Of a stretch of 64,000 bases of DNA, positions 28,803 through 38,569 are shown in pieces. The stretch comes from Flexivirga caeni (GTDB lineage Bacteria > Actinomycetota > Actinomycetes > Actinomycetales > Dermatophilaceae): positions 1-64,000 of the forward strand of contig NZ_RJJQ01000016.1 in the NCBI RefSeq assembly GCF_003724155.1, in the 5' to 3' direction. Under the pieces are notes generated by a model. The model was not told the DNA's origin and did no database searches. It was given only the letters and a program-made list of their open reading frames with translations. Both the position numbers and the translations under genes were made by a program. Numbering within the stretch: the stretch's first letter is position 1; each line of letters begins with the position of its first letter.

Positions 28803-30275
28803 TCAGAAGACCTCACCGAGTCCGGCGGCCTGCACCGGGTGCGCCGCGGACCGCTTGCCAGGGACCTCACCGCACAGGCGCGGTGTCGGAAACACCTTGC
28901 CCGGATTGGAGATTCCCGTCGGATCGAACGCGCACCGCACCAGCTGCATGGTGCCGAGGTCTTCCGCGGTGAACATCTTGGGCATGTGCTTCGCCTTGTC
29001 CGCACCGACGCCGTGCTCGCCGGTGATCGATCCGCCGTGCTCCAGACACAGGTCGAGTATGGCGCCCGAGGCGTCCTCGGCAGCAGCGGCCTGACCGGGC
29101 ACCCGCTCGTCGAAAAGCACCAGCGGGTGCAGGTTTCCGTCGCCCGCGTGGAAGACGTTCGCGACTCGCACGCCGCGCTCCCGGGCGAGTTCGGCCATCG
29201 ACCGCAGCACCTCCGGCAGCGCGGTGCGCGGGATCACGCCGTCCTGCACGATGTAGTCGGGGCTGATCCGGCCGACGGCGGCGAACGCCGACTTGCGCCC
29301 GCGCCAGATCGCTTGGCGCTCTTCGTCATTCGCGGCGACCCGGATCTCGAAGGCGCCGGCGTCGCGACAGTGTTGCTCAGCCGCGGCGACCTCGGCGGCC
29401 ACCTCGTCGGAGGGTCCGTCGAGCTCGACCACCAGCACCGCGCCCGCACCGGCGGGGTAGTTGCAGGCGACCGCGGCCTCGGCGGCCTCGATCGCCAGCG
29501 CGTCCATCATCTCGATCGCGGCCGGCACGATGCCCGCGCCAATGATCGCCGAGACGGCCGCTCCGGCCGAGTCGGTGTCGGCGAACCCGACGAGGAAGGT
29601 CTCGACCGCCGCGGGTGTGCGGGTGAGCCGGACGGTCACCGATGTCGCGATGCCGAGAGTGCCTTCCGAGCCGACGAAGGCACCGAGCACGTCATACCCA
29701 GGGGCATCCGGCGCCGTCGTGCCCAGGGTGATGCGTTCGCCGTCCGGCAGCACGATGTCGGCAGCCAGCACATGCGCTGCCGTGAAGCCATATTTCAGGC
29801 AGTGCGCGCCACCGGAGTTCTCTGCAACGTTGCCGCCGATCGTGCACACCTGCTGACTCGACGGGTCGGGTGCGAAGTAGTAACCCTCGGGCCGGGTGCG
29901 CGCGGACACGTCGAGATTGATCACGCCGGGGTCGACGACGGCTCGTTGGTCACGCGCGGAAACCGCTGTGATTGCGCGGAATCCACTCATCACGAGCAAG
30001 ACACCGTCGGCATGGGGGAGTGCTCCGCCGGACAACCCGGTGCCCGAACCGCGCGCCACGAACGGCACGCCGTGCTGCGCACACGCACGCACGGCGAGGC
30101 GCACGTCGTCGGCGTCGTGTGCCAGCACGACGAGCGCCGGGGTGACCCGGTAATGCAGCAGGCCGTCGCAGTCGTAGGTCGCCAGCTGCGTCGGGTCGTC
30201 GATGACGCGCCCGGGCGCAAGCGCCGACCGCAGCTGCTCGAGAACGGCTGCGATCGGCGCGGCGGGCTGCGTCAT
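28803..30275 (-). CDS. glcD: Glycolate oxidase subunit GlcD
   Basis: The catalytic FAD subunit (490 residues) converting glycolate to glyoxylate. It has the PCMH flavin fold with FVARGSGTGLSGGA near residue 75 and TIGGNVAENSGGAHCLKYG near 145. The C-terminal FAD-oxidase domain shows VFHAGDGNLHPL and GSITGEHGVGADKAKHM, with the conserved histidines. It starts 5 bp after the aceB stop and is followed 4 bp later by glcE. D-lactate dehydrogenases share this fold, but the neighbours favour glycolate. Confidence 0.92.
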   Translation of the reverse strand: MTQPAAPIAAVLEQLRSALAPGRVIDDPTQLATYDCDGLLHYRVTPALVVLAHDADDVRLAVRACAQHGVPFVARGSGTGLSGGALPHADGVLLVMSGFRAITAVSARDQRAVVDPGVINLDVSARTRPEGYYFAPDPSSQQVCTIGGNVAENSGGAHCLKYGFTAAHVLAADIVLPDGERITLGTTAPDAPGYDVLGAFVGSEGTLGIATSVTVRLTRTPAAVETFLVGFADTDSAGAAVSAIIGAGIVPAAIEMMDALAIEAAEAAVACNYPAGAGAVLVVELDGPSDEVAAEVAAAEQHCRDAGAFEIRVAANDEERQAIWRGRKSAFAAVGRISPDYIVQDGVIPRTALPEVLRSMAELARERGVRVANVFHAGDGNLHPLVLFDERVPGQAAAAEDASGAILDLCLEHGGSITGEHGVGADKAKHMPKMFTAEDLGTMQLVRCAFDPTGISNPGKVFPTPRLCGEVPGKRSAAHPVQAAGLGEVF

Positions 30276-30280
30276 ACGGC

Positions 30281-31882
30281 TCAGGGCATGCGGTCGTATG
30301 CCGGGAGCGTCAGGAAGTCCGCGTAGTCGTCGGCGACCGCGACCTCCAGGAAAGTGGCCTTCGCGTCGTCGTAGTCACTCGGCGAGCCGGGCAGCTCCGC
30401 GACGACCTCGTCGGCGAGCGCCAGCACCATCTCCTTGGTGACGGTCTCGCCGGTGTCGGCCAGCTGCACCTGATTGCGGATCTGCTGCCAGATCTGCGAC
30501 CGGCTGATCTCGGCGGTCGCAGCGTCCTCCATCAGGTTGTAGATGCCGACGGCGCCCCGGCCTTCGAGCCACGACTTGAGGTATTGCAGCGCGATGTCGA
30601 TGTTGCTGCGCAGCCCCGCCGAGGTCACGTCACCGGGTGTGGACTTGACGTCGAGCAGTCGTGCGGCGGTGACGTCCGCGGCGGGGATGCTGTCGATCTG
30701 GTTCGGCCGGTCGCCGAACACGCCGGTGAAGACGTCGTTGCAGGTTTCGACCATCGCCGGGTGGGCGACCCAGGAGCCGTCGAAGCCGTCGCCCGCCTCG
30801 CGAGACTTGTCTGCGGTGACCTTCTCGTAGGCGGCCTGGTTGACAGCCTCGTCCTTGCTCGGGATGAACGCCGCCATGCCGCCGATGGCGGAGGCGCCGC
30901 GGCGATGGCAGGTGTTGACCAGCAGCTGCGTGTACGCCCGCATCATAGGCACCGTCATCGTCACCGAATTGCGGTCGGGGACAATGTAGTCCGCGCCGCG
31001 GGTGCGATAGGTCTTGATGACCGAGAAGAGGTAGTCCCATCGGCCGGCGTTCAGCCCGGAGGAGTGGTCGCGCAGTTCGTAGAGAATCTCCTCCATCTCG
31101 AACGCCGCGGGCAGCGTCTCGATCAGGCAGGTCGCCCGGATCGTGCCTTGGGGGATGCCGAGCCGGTCCTGGGCGATCGTGAAGGCGTCGTTCCAGAGGC
31201 GTGCCTCCCGGTGGCTCTCCATCTTCGGCAGGTAGAAGTAGGGGCCCTTGCCGCGGTCGAGTTGCTTGCGCGCGTTGGCGACGAAGTAGAGCGCGAAGTC
31301 GACCAGCGACCCGGAGGTGATTTCACCGTCGACCAGGATGTGCTTCTCGGGCAGGTGCCAGCCGCGCGGCCGCACGATGATCGTGGGCTGCTGCTCCGGT
31401 GGGACGAGCTGGTATTCCTTGCCTTCCGGACTGGTGAAGTCGATGGTGCCGTCGAGGGCGTCCTTGAGGTTGAGCGGGCCTTCGATGACGTTCTCCCACA
31501 ACGGAGTGTTCGCGTCCTCCTGGTCGGCGAGCCACGCCTTCGCGCCGGAGTTGAGCGCGTTGATCGTCATCTTGCGGTCGGTCGGCCCGGTCATCTCGAC
31601 TCGGCGGTCCTCCAGGCCGGGTGCGAGCGGGGCCACCTTCCAGGTGGGGTCCTCGCGGATGCTGCGAGTCTCTTCCAGGAAGTCCAGATCCTTTCCGGCG
31701 GCGACCTCGGCGACGCGGGCGGCGCGGGCTGCGAGGGCTTCCAGCCGGCGGCCGTTCAGTGCGCGGTGCAGTTCGGCGATGAGTTCCAGAGCGGACGAGC
31801 TGAGAATCTCGGCATAGCGCGGTTTGATCGGACCCGTGACTGACACGCCGTCGGGGAGTCCGGCGAGATTCGAGTCGGGCAT
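30281..31882 (-). CDS. aceB: Malate synthase A
   Basis: Condenses glyoxylate with acetyl-CoA to malate. The 533-residue length matches isoform A. Motifs: TGPTDRKMTINALNSGAKAW, the active-site region LADQEDANTP, TIIVRPRGWHLPEKH with the glyoxylate-binding Arg, ICLIETLPAAFEMEEI-like ATCLIETLPAAFEMEEI, and AFIPSKDEAVN. The ATG at 31882 has GTGGAGG upstream. First gene of aceB-glcD-glcE-glcF; glyoxylate made by GlcDEF is used directly. No isocitrate lyase gene lies nearby, so this copy seems devoted to glycolate and purine-derived glyoxylate. A shared operator lies upstream. Confidence 0.95.
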   Translation of the reverse strand: MPDSNLAGLPDGVSVTGPIKPRYAEILSSSALELIAELHRALNGRRLEALAARAARVAEVAAGKDLDFLEETRSIREDPTWKVAPLAPGLEDRRVEMTGPTDRKMTINALNSGAKAWLADQEDANTPLWENVIEGPLNLKDALDGTIDFTSPEGKEYQLVPPEQQPTIIVRPRGWHLPEKHILVDGEITSGSLVDFALYFVANARKQLDRGKGPYFYLPKMESHREARLWNDAFTIAQDRLGIPQGTIRATCLIETLPAAFEMEEILYELRDHSSGLNAGRWDYLFSVIKTYRTRGADYIVPDRNSVTMTVPMMRAYTQLLVNTCHRRGASAIGGMAAFIPSKDEAVNQAAYEKVTADKSREAGDGFDGSWVAHPAMVETCNDVFTGVFGDRPNQIDSIPAADVTAARLLDVKSTPGDVTSAGLRSNIDIALQYLKSWLEGRGAVGIYNLMEDAATAEISRSQIWQQIRNQVQLADTGETVTKEMVLALADEVVAELPGSPSDYDDAKATFLEVAVADDYADFLTLPAYDRMP

Positions 31883-31907
31883 GGGGGCAACCTCCACAGG
31901 TGTTCTT

Positions 31908-31924
31908 ATTTCGTATGGCGGAAT
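31908..31924. promoter_or_regulatory. aceB-glcDEF operator, same box as before hyi
   Basis: ATTTCG-TATGG-CGGAAT differs by one base from a perfect repeat and has the same 5-bp spacer as the box at 19124-19140. A further half site GCGGAAT lies at 31939-31945. It starts 26 bp upstream of the aceB ATG. This ties both glyoxylate operons to one regulator. Confidence 0.6.
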
Positions 31925-32091
31925 ATCTGGCTCGCTGGGCGGAATGATACTCGCGTTGCTCTGGTGTGATCCTTTCGGGCTCCGCACGCCTGCGCAAGAG
32001 GCGTCGCGATCCGGCTGCCGGCGGCGTGAATCCGGTCACGTCCGGGCTTGCTGACTGGCGAGTAGGCCACCCGACACGGAAGGCTGGATCG

Positions 32092-33363
32092 GTGACGAAG
32101 ACGACGGCGACGCTCTCCTCCTATGAGCCGGGTTCGTCGCTGTCCCCGGGGCGCCTCCGACTCGCGCTGTTCGCGCTGGCACTGGGCGGGTTCGGGATCG
32201 GCACCACCGAGTTCGTCACCATGGGCCTGCTCCCGCAGATCGCGAACGGTGTGCGGATCAGCATTCCGACCGCGGGTCACGTCGTCTCGGCATACGCACT
32301 CGGCGTCGTGGTGGGTGCGCCGCTGGTGGCGACCGTCGCCGCCAAGCTGCCGCGCAAAGCCGTGCTGATCGCGCTGATGGTGGCGTTCGCGGTGGGCAAC
32401 CTGGCCTCGGCGCTGTCGCCGAACTATCCGGTGCTGCTGATCGCTCGCTTCGTCAGCGGGCTGCCACATGGTGCGTTCTTCGGCCTCGGCTCGGTGGTGG
32501 CCGCGTCCCTGGTGCCTCGCGATCGCCGCACCGCGGCCGTCGCGATGATGCTCGCGGGGCTCACCGTGGCCAACGTGCTCGGCGTGCCGGTGGCGACGCT
32601 GCTCGGCCAGCACGCCGGCTGGGAGTGGCCCTACGTCTTCGTCTCGCTGGTCGCGGTCGTCACCGTGGTGGCGGTGCTGGCCTGGGTGCCAGCGGGCGCG
32701 GGCGAGACCGGGTCCTCCGCGCGCGCAGAGCTCAGCGCGCTGCGCCGCCCGCAGGTGTGGCTGACTCTGGGAATCGGCACCGTCGGCTTCGGCGGCATGT
32801 TCGCGACGTTCTCCTACATCACCCCGACCATGACGCATCTCGCCGGCTTTCCGGACGGCATCGTCCCGCTGATCCTCGCCGTGTATGGCGTCGGTATGAC
32901 GATCGGCACGATGCTGTCCGGGCGGGTGGCGGCATACGGCATGCTGCGTGCGATGGTGGCGACGCTCGTCTCGATCGCGGTGCTGCTGGCCGTGTTCGGC
33001 GAGTTGGCGCAGCTGCGGGTGACCGCGGTCATCGGGGTGTTCCTGCTCGGCATGCTGCCCTCCGTGCTCGTGCCACTGCTGCAGACGCGGCTGATGGACG
33101 TCGCCCACGAAGGCCAGTCCCTGGCCGCTGCACTCAACCACTCCACGCTCAACATCGCCAACGCGCTGGGCGCCTGGCTCGGCGGCGTGGTGCTCGCGCA
33201 CGGGCTGGGCTACCAGTGGCCGAGCCGGGTCGGCGCCCTACTCGCGGTGGCCGGCATATGCGTCGCCGGCGTGAGCGTGCTGGTCGCGCACCGGGAGACC
33301 GGACCGGTCGCTGCGTCACCCGGCAGGAGCGGTGCCGCGGGCATGGGAGACTGGACCCAGTAA
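32092..33363 (+). CDS. MFS transporter, DHA1/AraJ-like exporter
   Basis: A 12-helix membrane exporter of 423 residues. The first helix region ALFALALGGFGIGTTEFVTM is typical of the AraJ/CmlA/NepI branch. The segment LIARFVSGLPHGAFFGLGSV and the loop around PRDRRTAAVAMM match DHA1 drug-efflux proteins. The substrate is unknown; sugars, nucleosides or drugs are possible. The GTG at 32092 is chosen because GGAAGG lies about 9 nt upstream and homology begins soon after. It is divergent from aceB with about 210 bp between. The gap also holds the aceB control region and nothing else recognised. Confidence 0.85.
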   Translation: MTKTTATLSSYEPGSSLSPGRLRLALFALALGGFGIGTTEFVTMGLLPQIANGVRISIPTAGHVVSAYALGVVVGAPLVATVAAKLPRKAVLIALMVAFAVGNLASALSPNYPVLLIARFVSGLPHGAFFGLGSVVAASLVPRDRRTAAVAMMLAGLTVANVLGVPVATLLGQHAGWEWPYVFVSLVAVVTVVAVLAWVPAGAGETGSSARAELSALRRPQVWLTLGIGTVGFGGMFATFSYITPTMTHLAGFPDGIVPLILAVYGVGMTIGTMLSGRVAAYGMLRAMVATLVSIAVLLAVFGELAQLRVTAVIGVFLLGMLPSVLVPLLQTRLMDVAHEGQSLAAALNHSTLNIANALGAWLGGVVLAHGLGYQWPSRVGALLAVAGICVAGVSVLVAHRETGPVAASPGRSGAAGMGDWTQ

Positions 33364-33394
33364 CCCCGATCCCGCTTTCCCGAGGTAAGCCACG

Positions 33395-35248
33395 TTGTCT
33401 CCCATGGCTCGTCAGGCGCTGCCGCCCGCAGCCACGCCGCCCGACCTGATCCGCAACTTCTGCATCATCGCCCACATCGACCACGGCAAGTCGACGCTGG
33501 CGGACCGCATGCTGCAGATCACCGGGGTCGTCGACGAGCGCGCGATGCGCGCGCAATATCTCGACCGCATGGACATCGAGCGCGAGCGTGGCATCACCAT
33601 CAAGAGCCAGGCGGTCCGTATGCCGTGGGACGTCGCGGGCCAGACCTACTGCCTGAACATGATCGACACGCCCGGTCACGTCGACTTCACCTACGAGGTG
33701 TCCCGGTCGCTGGCGGCGTGCGAGGGCGCGGTGCTGCTGGTCGACGCGGCCCAGGGCATTGAGGCGCAGACGCTCGCCAATCTCTATCTGGCGATGGAGA
33801 ACGATCTGACGATCATCCCGGTGCTGAACAAGATCGACCTGCCGGCGGCGCAGCCGGAGAAGTATGCCGAGGAGCTGGCCGGTCTCATCGGGTGCGACCC
33901 GGGCGACGTGCTGCAGGTGTCGGGCAAGACCGGGGTCGGTGTCGAGCCGCTGCTCGACCAGATCGTGCAGCAGTTCCCTGCGCCGACGGGCGACGCCGAT
34001 GCACCGGCGCGCGCGATGATCTTCGACTCCGTCTACGACACCTACCGCGGCGTGGTGACCTACGTCCGAGTGGTCGACGGTGCGCTGCACTCGCGCGAGC
34101 GCATCCAGATGATGTCCACGGGCGCACACCACGAACTGCTTGAAATCGGTGTGATCTCACCGGAACCCGCGCCCGCGCAGGGCCTCGGCGTCGGCGAGGT
34201 CGGCTACCTGATCACCGGGGTGAAAGACGTGCGGCAGTCGCGCGTGGGTGACACCGTGACGTCGGCGCGCGGTGGAGCGACCCAGGCGCTCGGCGGCTAC
34301 CGCGACCCGAAGCCGATGGTGTTCTCCGGGCTCTATCCGATCGACGGGTCGGACTACCCGATCCTGCGCGACGCGCTCGACAAGCTGAAGCTGAACGACG
34401 CCGCGCTGGTCTACGAGCCGGAGACGTCGGCCGCGCTCGGCTTCGGTTTCCGGGTGGGCTTCCTCGGCATGCTGCACCTCGAGATCGTCCGGGAGCGGCT
34501 GGAGCGGGAGTTCGACCTGGACCTCATCTCCACCCTGCCGAGCGTCGTCTACGAGGTCACGCTGGACGACGGGCGCACCGTCACCGTCACCAACCCGAGC
34601 GAGTTCCCCGAGGGCAAGGTCTCCTCGATCACCGAGCCCGTGGTGCGCGGCACGATCCTGGCGCCCAGCGAATTCATCGGCGCGATCATGGAGCTGTGCC
34701 AGTCGCGGCGGGGCACCCTGCGCGGCATGGACTACCTCTCACCCGAGCGCGTGGAGATGCGCTACACCCTCCCGCTGGCCGAGATCGTCTTCGACTTCTT
34801 CGACGCGCTGAAGTCCAAGACCCGCGGATATGCCTCTCTCGACTACGAACCCGACGGTGAGCAGGACGCCGACCTGGTCAAGGTCGATGTGCTGTTGCAG
34901 GGGGACAAGGTCGACGCGTTCTCCACGATCGTGCACCGTGACAAGGCGTACAGCTATGGCGTGATGATGGCGACCAAGCTCAAGGAGCTCATACCGCGCC
35001 AGCAGTTCGAGGTGCCGATCCAGGCGGCCATCGGCACGCGGGTTATCGCCCGCGAAACGATCCGCGCCATCCGCAAGGATGTGCTTGCCAAGTGTTACGG
35101 CGGCGACATCAGCCGGAAGCGCAAGCTGCTGGAGAAGCAGAAGGAAGGCAAGAAGCGGATGAAGATGGTCGGCTCGGTGGAGGTGCCGCAAGAGGCGTTC
35201 ATCGCCGCGCTGTCGCAGGACTCCGGAGCCGAGAAAGCGAAAAAGTAG
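33395..35248 (+). CDS. lepA: Elongation factor 4 (LepA), ribosome back-translocase GTPase
   Basis: A translational GTPase of 617 residues. Its G domain has [13 protein letters not shown] (P-loop), the switch region [21 protein letters not shown] and NKIDLPAA. The LepA-specific C-terminal domain ends with [20 protein letters not shown], the fingerprint that separates it from EF-G. The TTG at 33395 has GAGGT 8 nt upstream. An ATG three codons later is the alternative. Directly followed by trmB with no gap. Confidence 0.96.
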   Translation: MSPMARQALPPAATPPDLIRNFCIIAHIDHGKSTLADRMLQITGVVDERAMRAQYLDRMDIERERGITIKSQAVRMPWDVAGQTYCLNMIDTPGHVDFTYEVSRSLAACEGAVLLVDAAQGIEAQTLANLYLAMENDLTIIPVLNKIDLPAAQPEKYAEELAGLIGCDPGDVLQVSGKTGVGVEPLLDQIVQQFPAPTGDADAPARAMIFDSVYDTYRGVVTYVRVVDGALHSRERIQMMSTGAHHELLEIGVISPEPAPAQGLGVGEVGYLITGVKDVRQSRVGDTVTSARGGATQALGGYRDPKPMVFSGLYPIDGSDYPILRDALDKLKLNDAALVYEPETSAALGFGFRVGFLGMLHLEIVRERLEREFDLDLISTLPSVVYEVTLDDGRTVTVTNPSEFPEGKVSSITEPVVRGTILAPSEFIGAIMELCQSRRGTLRGMDYLSPERVEMRYTLPLAEIVFDFFDALKSKTRGYASLDYEPDGEQDADLVKVDVLLQGDKVDAFSTIVHRDKAYSYGVMMATKLKELIPRQQFEVPIQAAIGTRVIARETIRAIRKDVLAKCYGGDISRKRKLLEKQKEGKKRMKMVGSVEVPQEAFIAALSQDSGAEKAKK

Positions 35249-36019
35249 GTGCCCGAAGACAATTCGCAGCATCTGGCCCGGACCAGATCGTTCACCCGCC
35301 GCAGCGGCCGGATGGCGGAGCGTCACCATCGGGCACTGGCCGAGCACGGCCCGCACTATCTGCTGGACGTCCCGATGGTCGGCGAGGGCACGACGGTCGA
35401 GCCGGATTTCCGCCTGGACATCGCCGGTGCGTTCGGCAGGATTGCGCCACTCGTCGTCGAAATCGGTTCGGGTGGCGGCGATTGCGTCGTGCACGCGGCG
35501 AAGCAGCATCCCGGGCACGACTTCCTCGCGGTCGAGGTGTGGGTGCCGGGCGTCGCGCAGGCCATTGCCAAGTGCGTGCACGAGGGCGTCGACAACGTGC
35601 GGCTGATCTGCGCAGACGCGGCGCAGGCGCTCCCGACCATGCTCGGGCCGGGCAGCGTGCGCGAGGTATGGACGTTCTTCCCCGACCCGTGGCCGAAGCT
35701 CAAACACCACAAGCGGCGGCTCGTGCAGTCGGAGTTCGCGGACAAGGTCGCCGATCTGATGGAACCGGAAGGCAATTGGCGCCTTGCGACCGACTGGGCG
35801 GACTACGCGTGGCAGATGCGTGACGTCATCGAAGGGTGCGCCGGTCTGGTCAATCCGTATGCCGGCCGGCTCGCCGATCCCGGTGACGTCGATGCCGACC
35901 CGCGCGGCGATCACGGAGGTTTCGCGCCACGGTTCGACGGGCGGGTCGCGACGCGTTTCGAGCGGAAGGGCCGCGCCGTCGGGCGCATCGTGCGGGATGT
36001 GGTCGGGGTTCGGCCGTGA
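35249..36019 (+). CDS. trmB: tRNA (guanine-N7-)-methyltransferase
   Basis: Methylates G46 of tRNA using S-adenosylmethionine. The 256-residue protein has the Rossmann SAM motif VVEIGSGGGD near residue 70, followed by WTFFPDPWPKLKHHKRRLVQ, a diagnostic TrmB signature. The GTG start abuts the lepA stop, so the two genes share a message. The final base pairs overlap the start of the next gene (GTGA). Confidence 0.94.
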   Translation: MPEDNSQHLARTRSFTRRSGRMAERHHRALAEHGPHYLLDVPMVGEGTTVEPDFRLDIAGAFGRIAPLVVEIGSGGGDCVVHAAKQHPGHDFLAVEVWVPGVAQAIAKCVHEGVDNVRLICADAAQALPTMLGPGSVREVWTFFPDPWPKLKHHKRRLVQSEFADKVADLMEPEGNWRLATDWADYAWQMRDVIEGCAGLVNPYAGRLADPGDVDADPRGDHGGFAPRFDGRVATRFERKGRAVGRIVRDVVGVRP

Positions 36020-36489
36020 CGTCGACCTACCGGCTCTACCAGCGGCTCACCGCGCGGCCTTTCGGGCGACAACTCTTCGGCCTCGGCTTCATGGTGAGGG
36101 CGCCATACTTTGCCACCGTGCAGCCGCAGGTTCGCACCATGGAACCGAACCTCGGTGTCGTGCGCATTCGCAAATGGCGCGGAGTGCAGAACCACCTCGG
36201 CACTATGCACGCGATCGCCGTTGCCAACGGCATGGAAGCAGCAATGGGACTGCTCGCCGAAGCGTCGGTCAAACCCGGAACACGATGGATTCCCAAGGGG
36301 ATTCAGCTGGAATACCTCGCGAAGGTTCCCTCCGCCGTGGAATGTGTGGCGCAGACCGACCCGGCAGACTGGGACCAGCCCACGCCGCACGAGGTGCGGG
36401 TCCGTGTCACCGGTCGGCTCGCCGACGGCACCGAAGTCGTGCGGGGCGTCATACCGCTGTGGGTGACGGAGCAGCCGAAGCGCTCCTGA
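36016..36489 (+). CDS. DUF4442 hotdog-fold protein
   Basis: A 157-residue protein with the predicted hotdog thioesterase fold of DUF4442, related to PaaI-like acyl-CoA thioesterases. The segment NHLGTMHAIAVANGMEAAMG matches the family helix and its entrance loop. The GTG start overlaps the trmB stop by four bases, so it is translated with trmB. The substrate is unknown. The stop codon lies back to back with the stop of the convergent LysR gene (TGATCA), with no spare bases. Confidence 0.8.
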   Translation: MTSTYRLYQRLTARPFGRQLFGLGFMVRAPYFATVQPQVRTMEPNLGVVRIRKWRGVQNHLGTMHAIAVANGMEAAMGLLAEASVKPGTRWIPKGIQLEYLAKVPSAVECVAQTDPADWDQPTPHEVRVRVTGRLADGTEVVRGVIPLWVTEQPKRS

Positions 36490-37380
36490 TCACAGTGAGC
36501 CCTTGGTGGCGATCGTCACCAGTTCGGCGGCCGCGCCGCGTAGCCGGCGCGGGCCGGTCCAGACGGCACGCAGGTCGCGGTGGATCCCGAGCGTCGTGGG
36601 CACTTCGTACACCGTGTGCACGGCGATCGCCTCGGTCACCGCAAGCCGGCTGAGCACTGCGGGCGCTGTGCCGGAGGCGACACTCACCCGCACAGCGGCG
36701 TTGCTCGCGAGTTCCAGAGCGGGACGCGCCGGCCCGCCGAGCGCCTCCTCGAGCGCCACCCGGGTGCCGGAGCCGGCTTCCCGGGTCACAAGAGGGGTGG
36801 TGCGCAGTTCCTCGGCCGTGACCGGGTGCCGCCGGTGTGCCCACGGGTGGTCCCGCGGCACGACGAGCACCATCTCGTCGTGTGCCACCACGACGTGGTT
36901 GACCCCGCGGGGCGGGTGCGGCCCCTCGATGAAGCCCAGGTTGCACCTGCCCTCGCGCAGCTGCTCCAGCACGTCGTGGGTGTTGGTGACGTGCACCTCG
37001 ACCCGCAGGTCCGGGTGGATGGCGCGCAGCGCGCCCAGCCAGGCGGGCAGGAGGTGCTCGGCGACTGTCTGGCTCGCGGCCACCACTATCGACTCGGTAG
37101 CCCCGGCCGCGAGAGACGTTGCCCCGTCGAGAAGTTCGTGAGCCGCGTCCACAACGGTGCGGGCCCAGCCGACGACCAGCAGCCCGGCGTCGGTGAGGCT
37201 GGACCCACGCGTCGAGCGGTGCAGCAGGGTGACGCCGAGGTGGCGTTCCAGCCGGGCGATCGAGCGGCTGGCATTCGGTTGCGCCATACCGGCCGCGCGG
37301 GCGCCCGCCGACAGGCTCCCGTGATCGGCGACGGCGACAAGCAGCTCGAGCGCGCCGAGGTCGGGCCAGGACATAGTCAT
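36490..37380 (-). CDS. LysR-family transcriptional regulator
   Basis: A 296-residue regulator with an N-terminal winged helix (LELLVAVADHGSLSAGARAA then MAQPNASRSIARLERHLGVT) and a periplasmic-binding-like effector domain from about residue 90. It is transcribed away from a YeiH-type transporter gene. LysR/YeiH pairs are common, which suggests it controls that gene and itself from the short gap. Two in-frame ATGs (37380 and 37374) are possible. Confidence 0.9.
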   Translation of the reverse strand: MTMSWPDLGALELLVAVADHGSLSAGARAAGMAQPNASRSIARLERHLGVTLLHRSTRGSSLTDAGLLVVGWARTVVDAAHELLDGATSLAAGATESIVVAASQTVAEHLLPAWLGALRAIHPDLRVEVHVTNTHDVLEQLREGRCNLGFIEGPHPPRGVNHVVVAHDEMVLVVPRDHPWAHRRHPVTAEELRTTPLVTREAGSGTRVALEEALGGPARPALELASNAAVRVSVASGTAPAVLSRLAVTEAIAVHTVYEVPTTLGIHRDLRAVWTGPRRLRGAAAELVTIATKGSL

Positions 37381-37421
37381 ATGCGCAGGATATATCGGTA
37401 TGGCGAAGTTGCGGCTACCGC
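37381..37421. promoter_or_regulatory. Shared control region between lysR and yeiH-type genes
   Basis: Only 41 bp separate the two divergent genes. It contains the palindrome GATATATC (37389-37396), the only AT-rich spot, which could serve as -10 material for both genes and as part of the LysR site. The chosen transporter start may be too far upstream; an in-frame ATG at 37440 would lengthen the region. Confidence 0.4.
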
Positions 37422-38546
37422 ATGGCCTGCCGTCGCCCGATGCTGGAACCTGTGGCACTGACGACGAGAATTCATGGCGCATCGCACGAGGGACGCGACG
37501 CGTCGGCAGCCGGAGACGAACACGGGGCGAGCCGGATCGGGAGTGTGGCAGCCAGGTTGCCCGGCGTTTTCGTCGCGGTCGTGATTGGCTGTGTCGCAAC
37601 ACTTCTCGGCCACTTCGCACCCGTCGTCGGGGGGCCGGTCTTCGGCATCGTCCTGGGGATCGTCGCGTCCGCGAGCATCCCGGCGCTGCGCGGAGCGTCC
37701 CTGGCACCGGGAGTTGCCTTCGCCGGCCGGTCGGTGCTGCAGCTGTCGATCGTCGTGCTGGGCACCGGGCTCTCGTTGCGCAAGGTTGTCCAGGTGGGTG
37801 GGTCCTCGCTGCCGGTGATGCTCGGCACCTTCGCCGTCGCGCTCATCGGCGCGTTCCTCATCGGCAAGGCGCTGCGCATACCTGGTGAGCTGGCGACCTT
37901 GATCGGCGTCGGCACGGGCATCTGCGGAGCTTCCGCGATCGCCGCGGCCACGGCGGTGATCAAGCCGAAGCAGTCGAACGTCGCCTATGCGATCGGAACC
38001 ATCTTCACATTCAACATCCTTGCGGTGCTGCTGTTTCCGCCGCTCGGGCACTTCATCGGCATGAGCGGCCATTCCTTCGGGCTGTGGAGCGGAACGGCCA
38101 TTAACGACGTCTCGTCCGTGGTCGCTGCGGCATACAGTTTCGGCGACGGCGCCGGGCCGTACGCCATCGTGGTGAAGCTGACCCGTTCGCTGCTGATCAT
38201 CCCGATCGTCATCTTCCTGGCGCTCTGGACGGCGCGGCGCGACGCGGCGAAACAGGGCGAGCGCGTGCGGATTCCGTGGCGCAAGGTGGTACCGGCGTTC
38301 CTCATCGGATTCCTGATCACGGCAGCGCTGAACTCGCTCGGGGTGATCCCGGCCGGCTGGCACAGCGGGCTGAACTTCCTCGGCACGTTCCTGATCACCG
38401 TGGCGCTCGCCGCGATCGGGCTCGGTTTGCGGTTCGGCCAGTTGCGCAGCGCGGGCCACCGGCCGCTGCTGCTCGGCATGCTGCTGTGGATCTGCGTCGG
38501 ATCCGCGAGTCTCGGGCTGCAGGCATTGACCGGCATCCTCTCCTGA
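37422..38546 (+). CDS. YeiH/UPF0324-family putative anion (sulfate) exporter
   Basis: A membrane protein of 374 residues with about 10-11 hydrophobic segments. Family marks are VLQLSIVVLGTGLSLRKVV, GVGTGICGASAIAAATAVIK and SGTAINDVSSVVAAAYSFG. The family is annotated as putative sulfate exporter, but the substrate is not firmly known. Control by the divergent LysR gene is likely. The first ~35 residues lack homology marks, so the true start may be downstream, for example at 37440. Ends at a hairpin shared with the convergent kinase gene. Confidence 0.85.
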   Translation: MACRRPMLEPVALTTRIHGASHEGRDASAAGDEHGASRIGSVAARLPGVFVAVVIGCVATLLGHFAPVVGGPVFGIVLGIVASASIPALRGASLAPGVAFAGRSVLQLSIVVLGTGLSLRKVVQVGGSSLPVMLGTFAVALIGAFLIGKALRIPGELATLIGVGTGICGASAIAAATAVIKPKQSNVAYAIGTIFTFNILAVLLFPPLGHFIGMSGHSFGLWSGTAINDVSSVVAAAYSFGDGAGPYAIVVKLTRSLLIIPIVIFLALWTARRDAAKQGERVRIPWRKVVPAFLIGFLITAALNSLGVIPAGWHSGLNFLGTFLITVALAAIGLGLRFGQLRSAGHRPLLLGMLLWICVGSASLGLQALTGILS

Positions 38547-38549
38547 CCT

Positions 38550-38569
38550 CTCGCCGCGCGGGCGGCGAG
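38550..38569. terminator. Bidirectional hairpin terminator
   Basis: CTCGCCGC (38550-38557), loop GCGG, GCGGCGAG (38562-38569), between the convergent transporter and kinase stop codons. Confidence 0.65.
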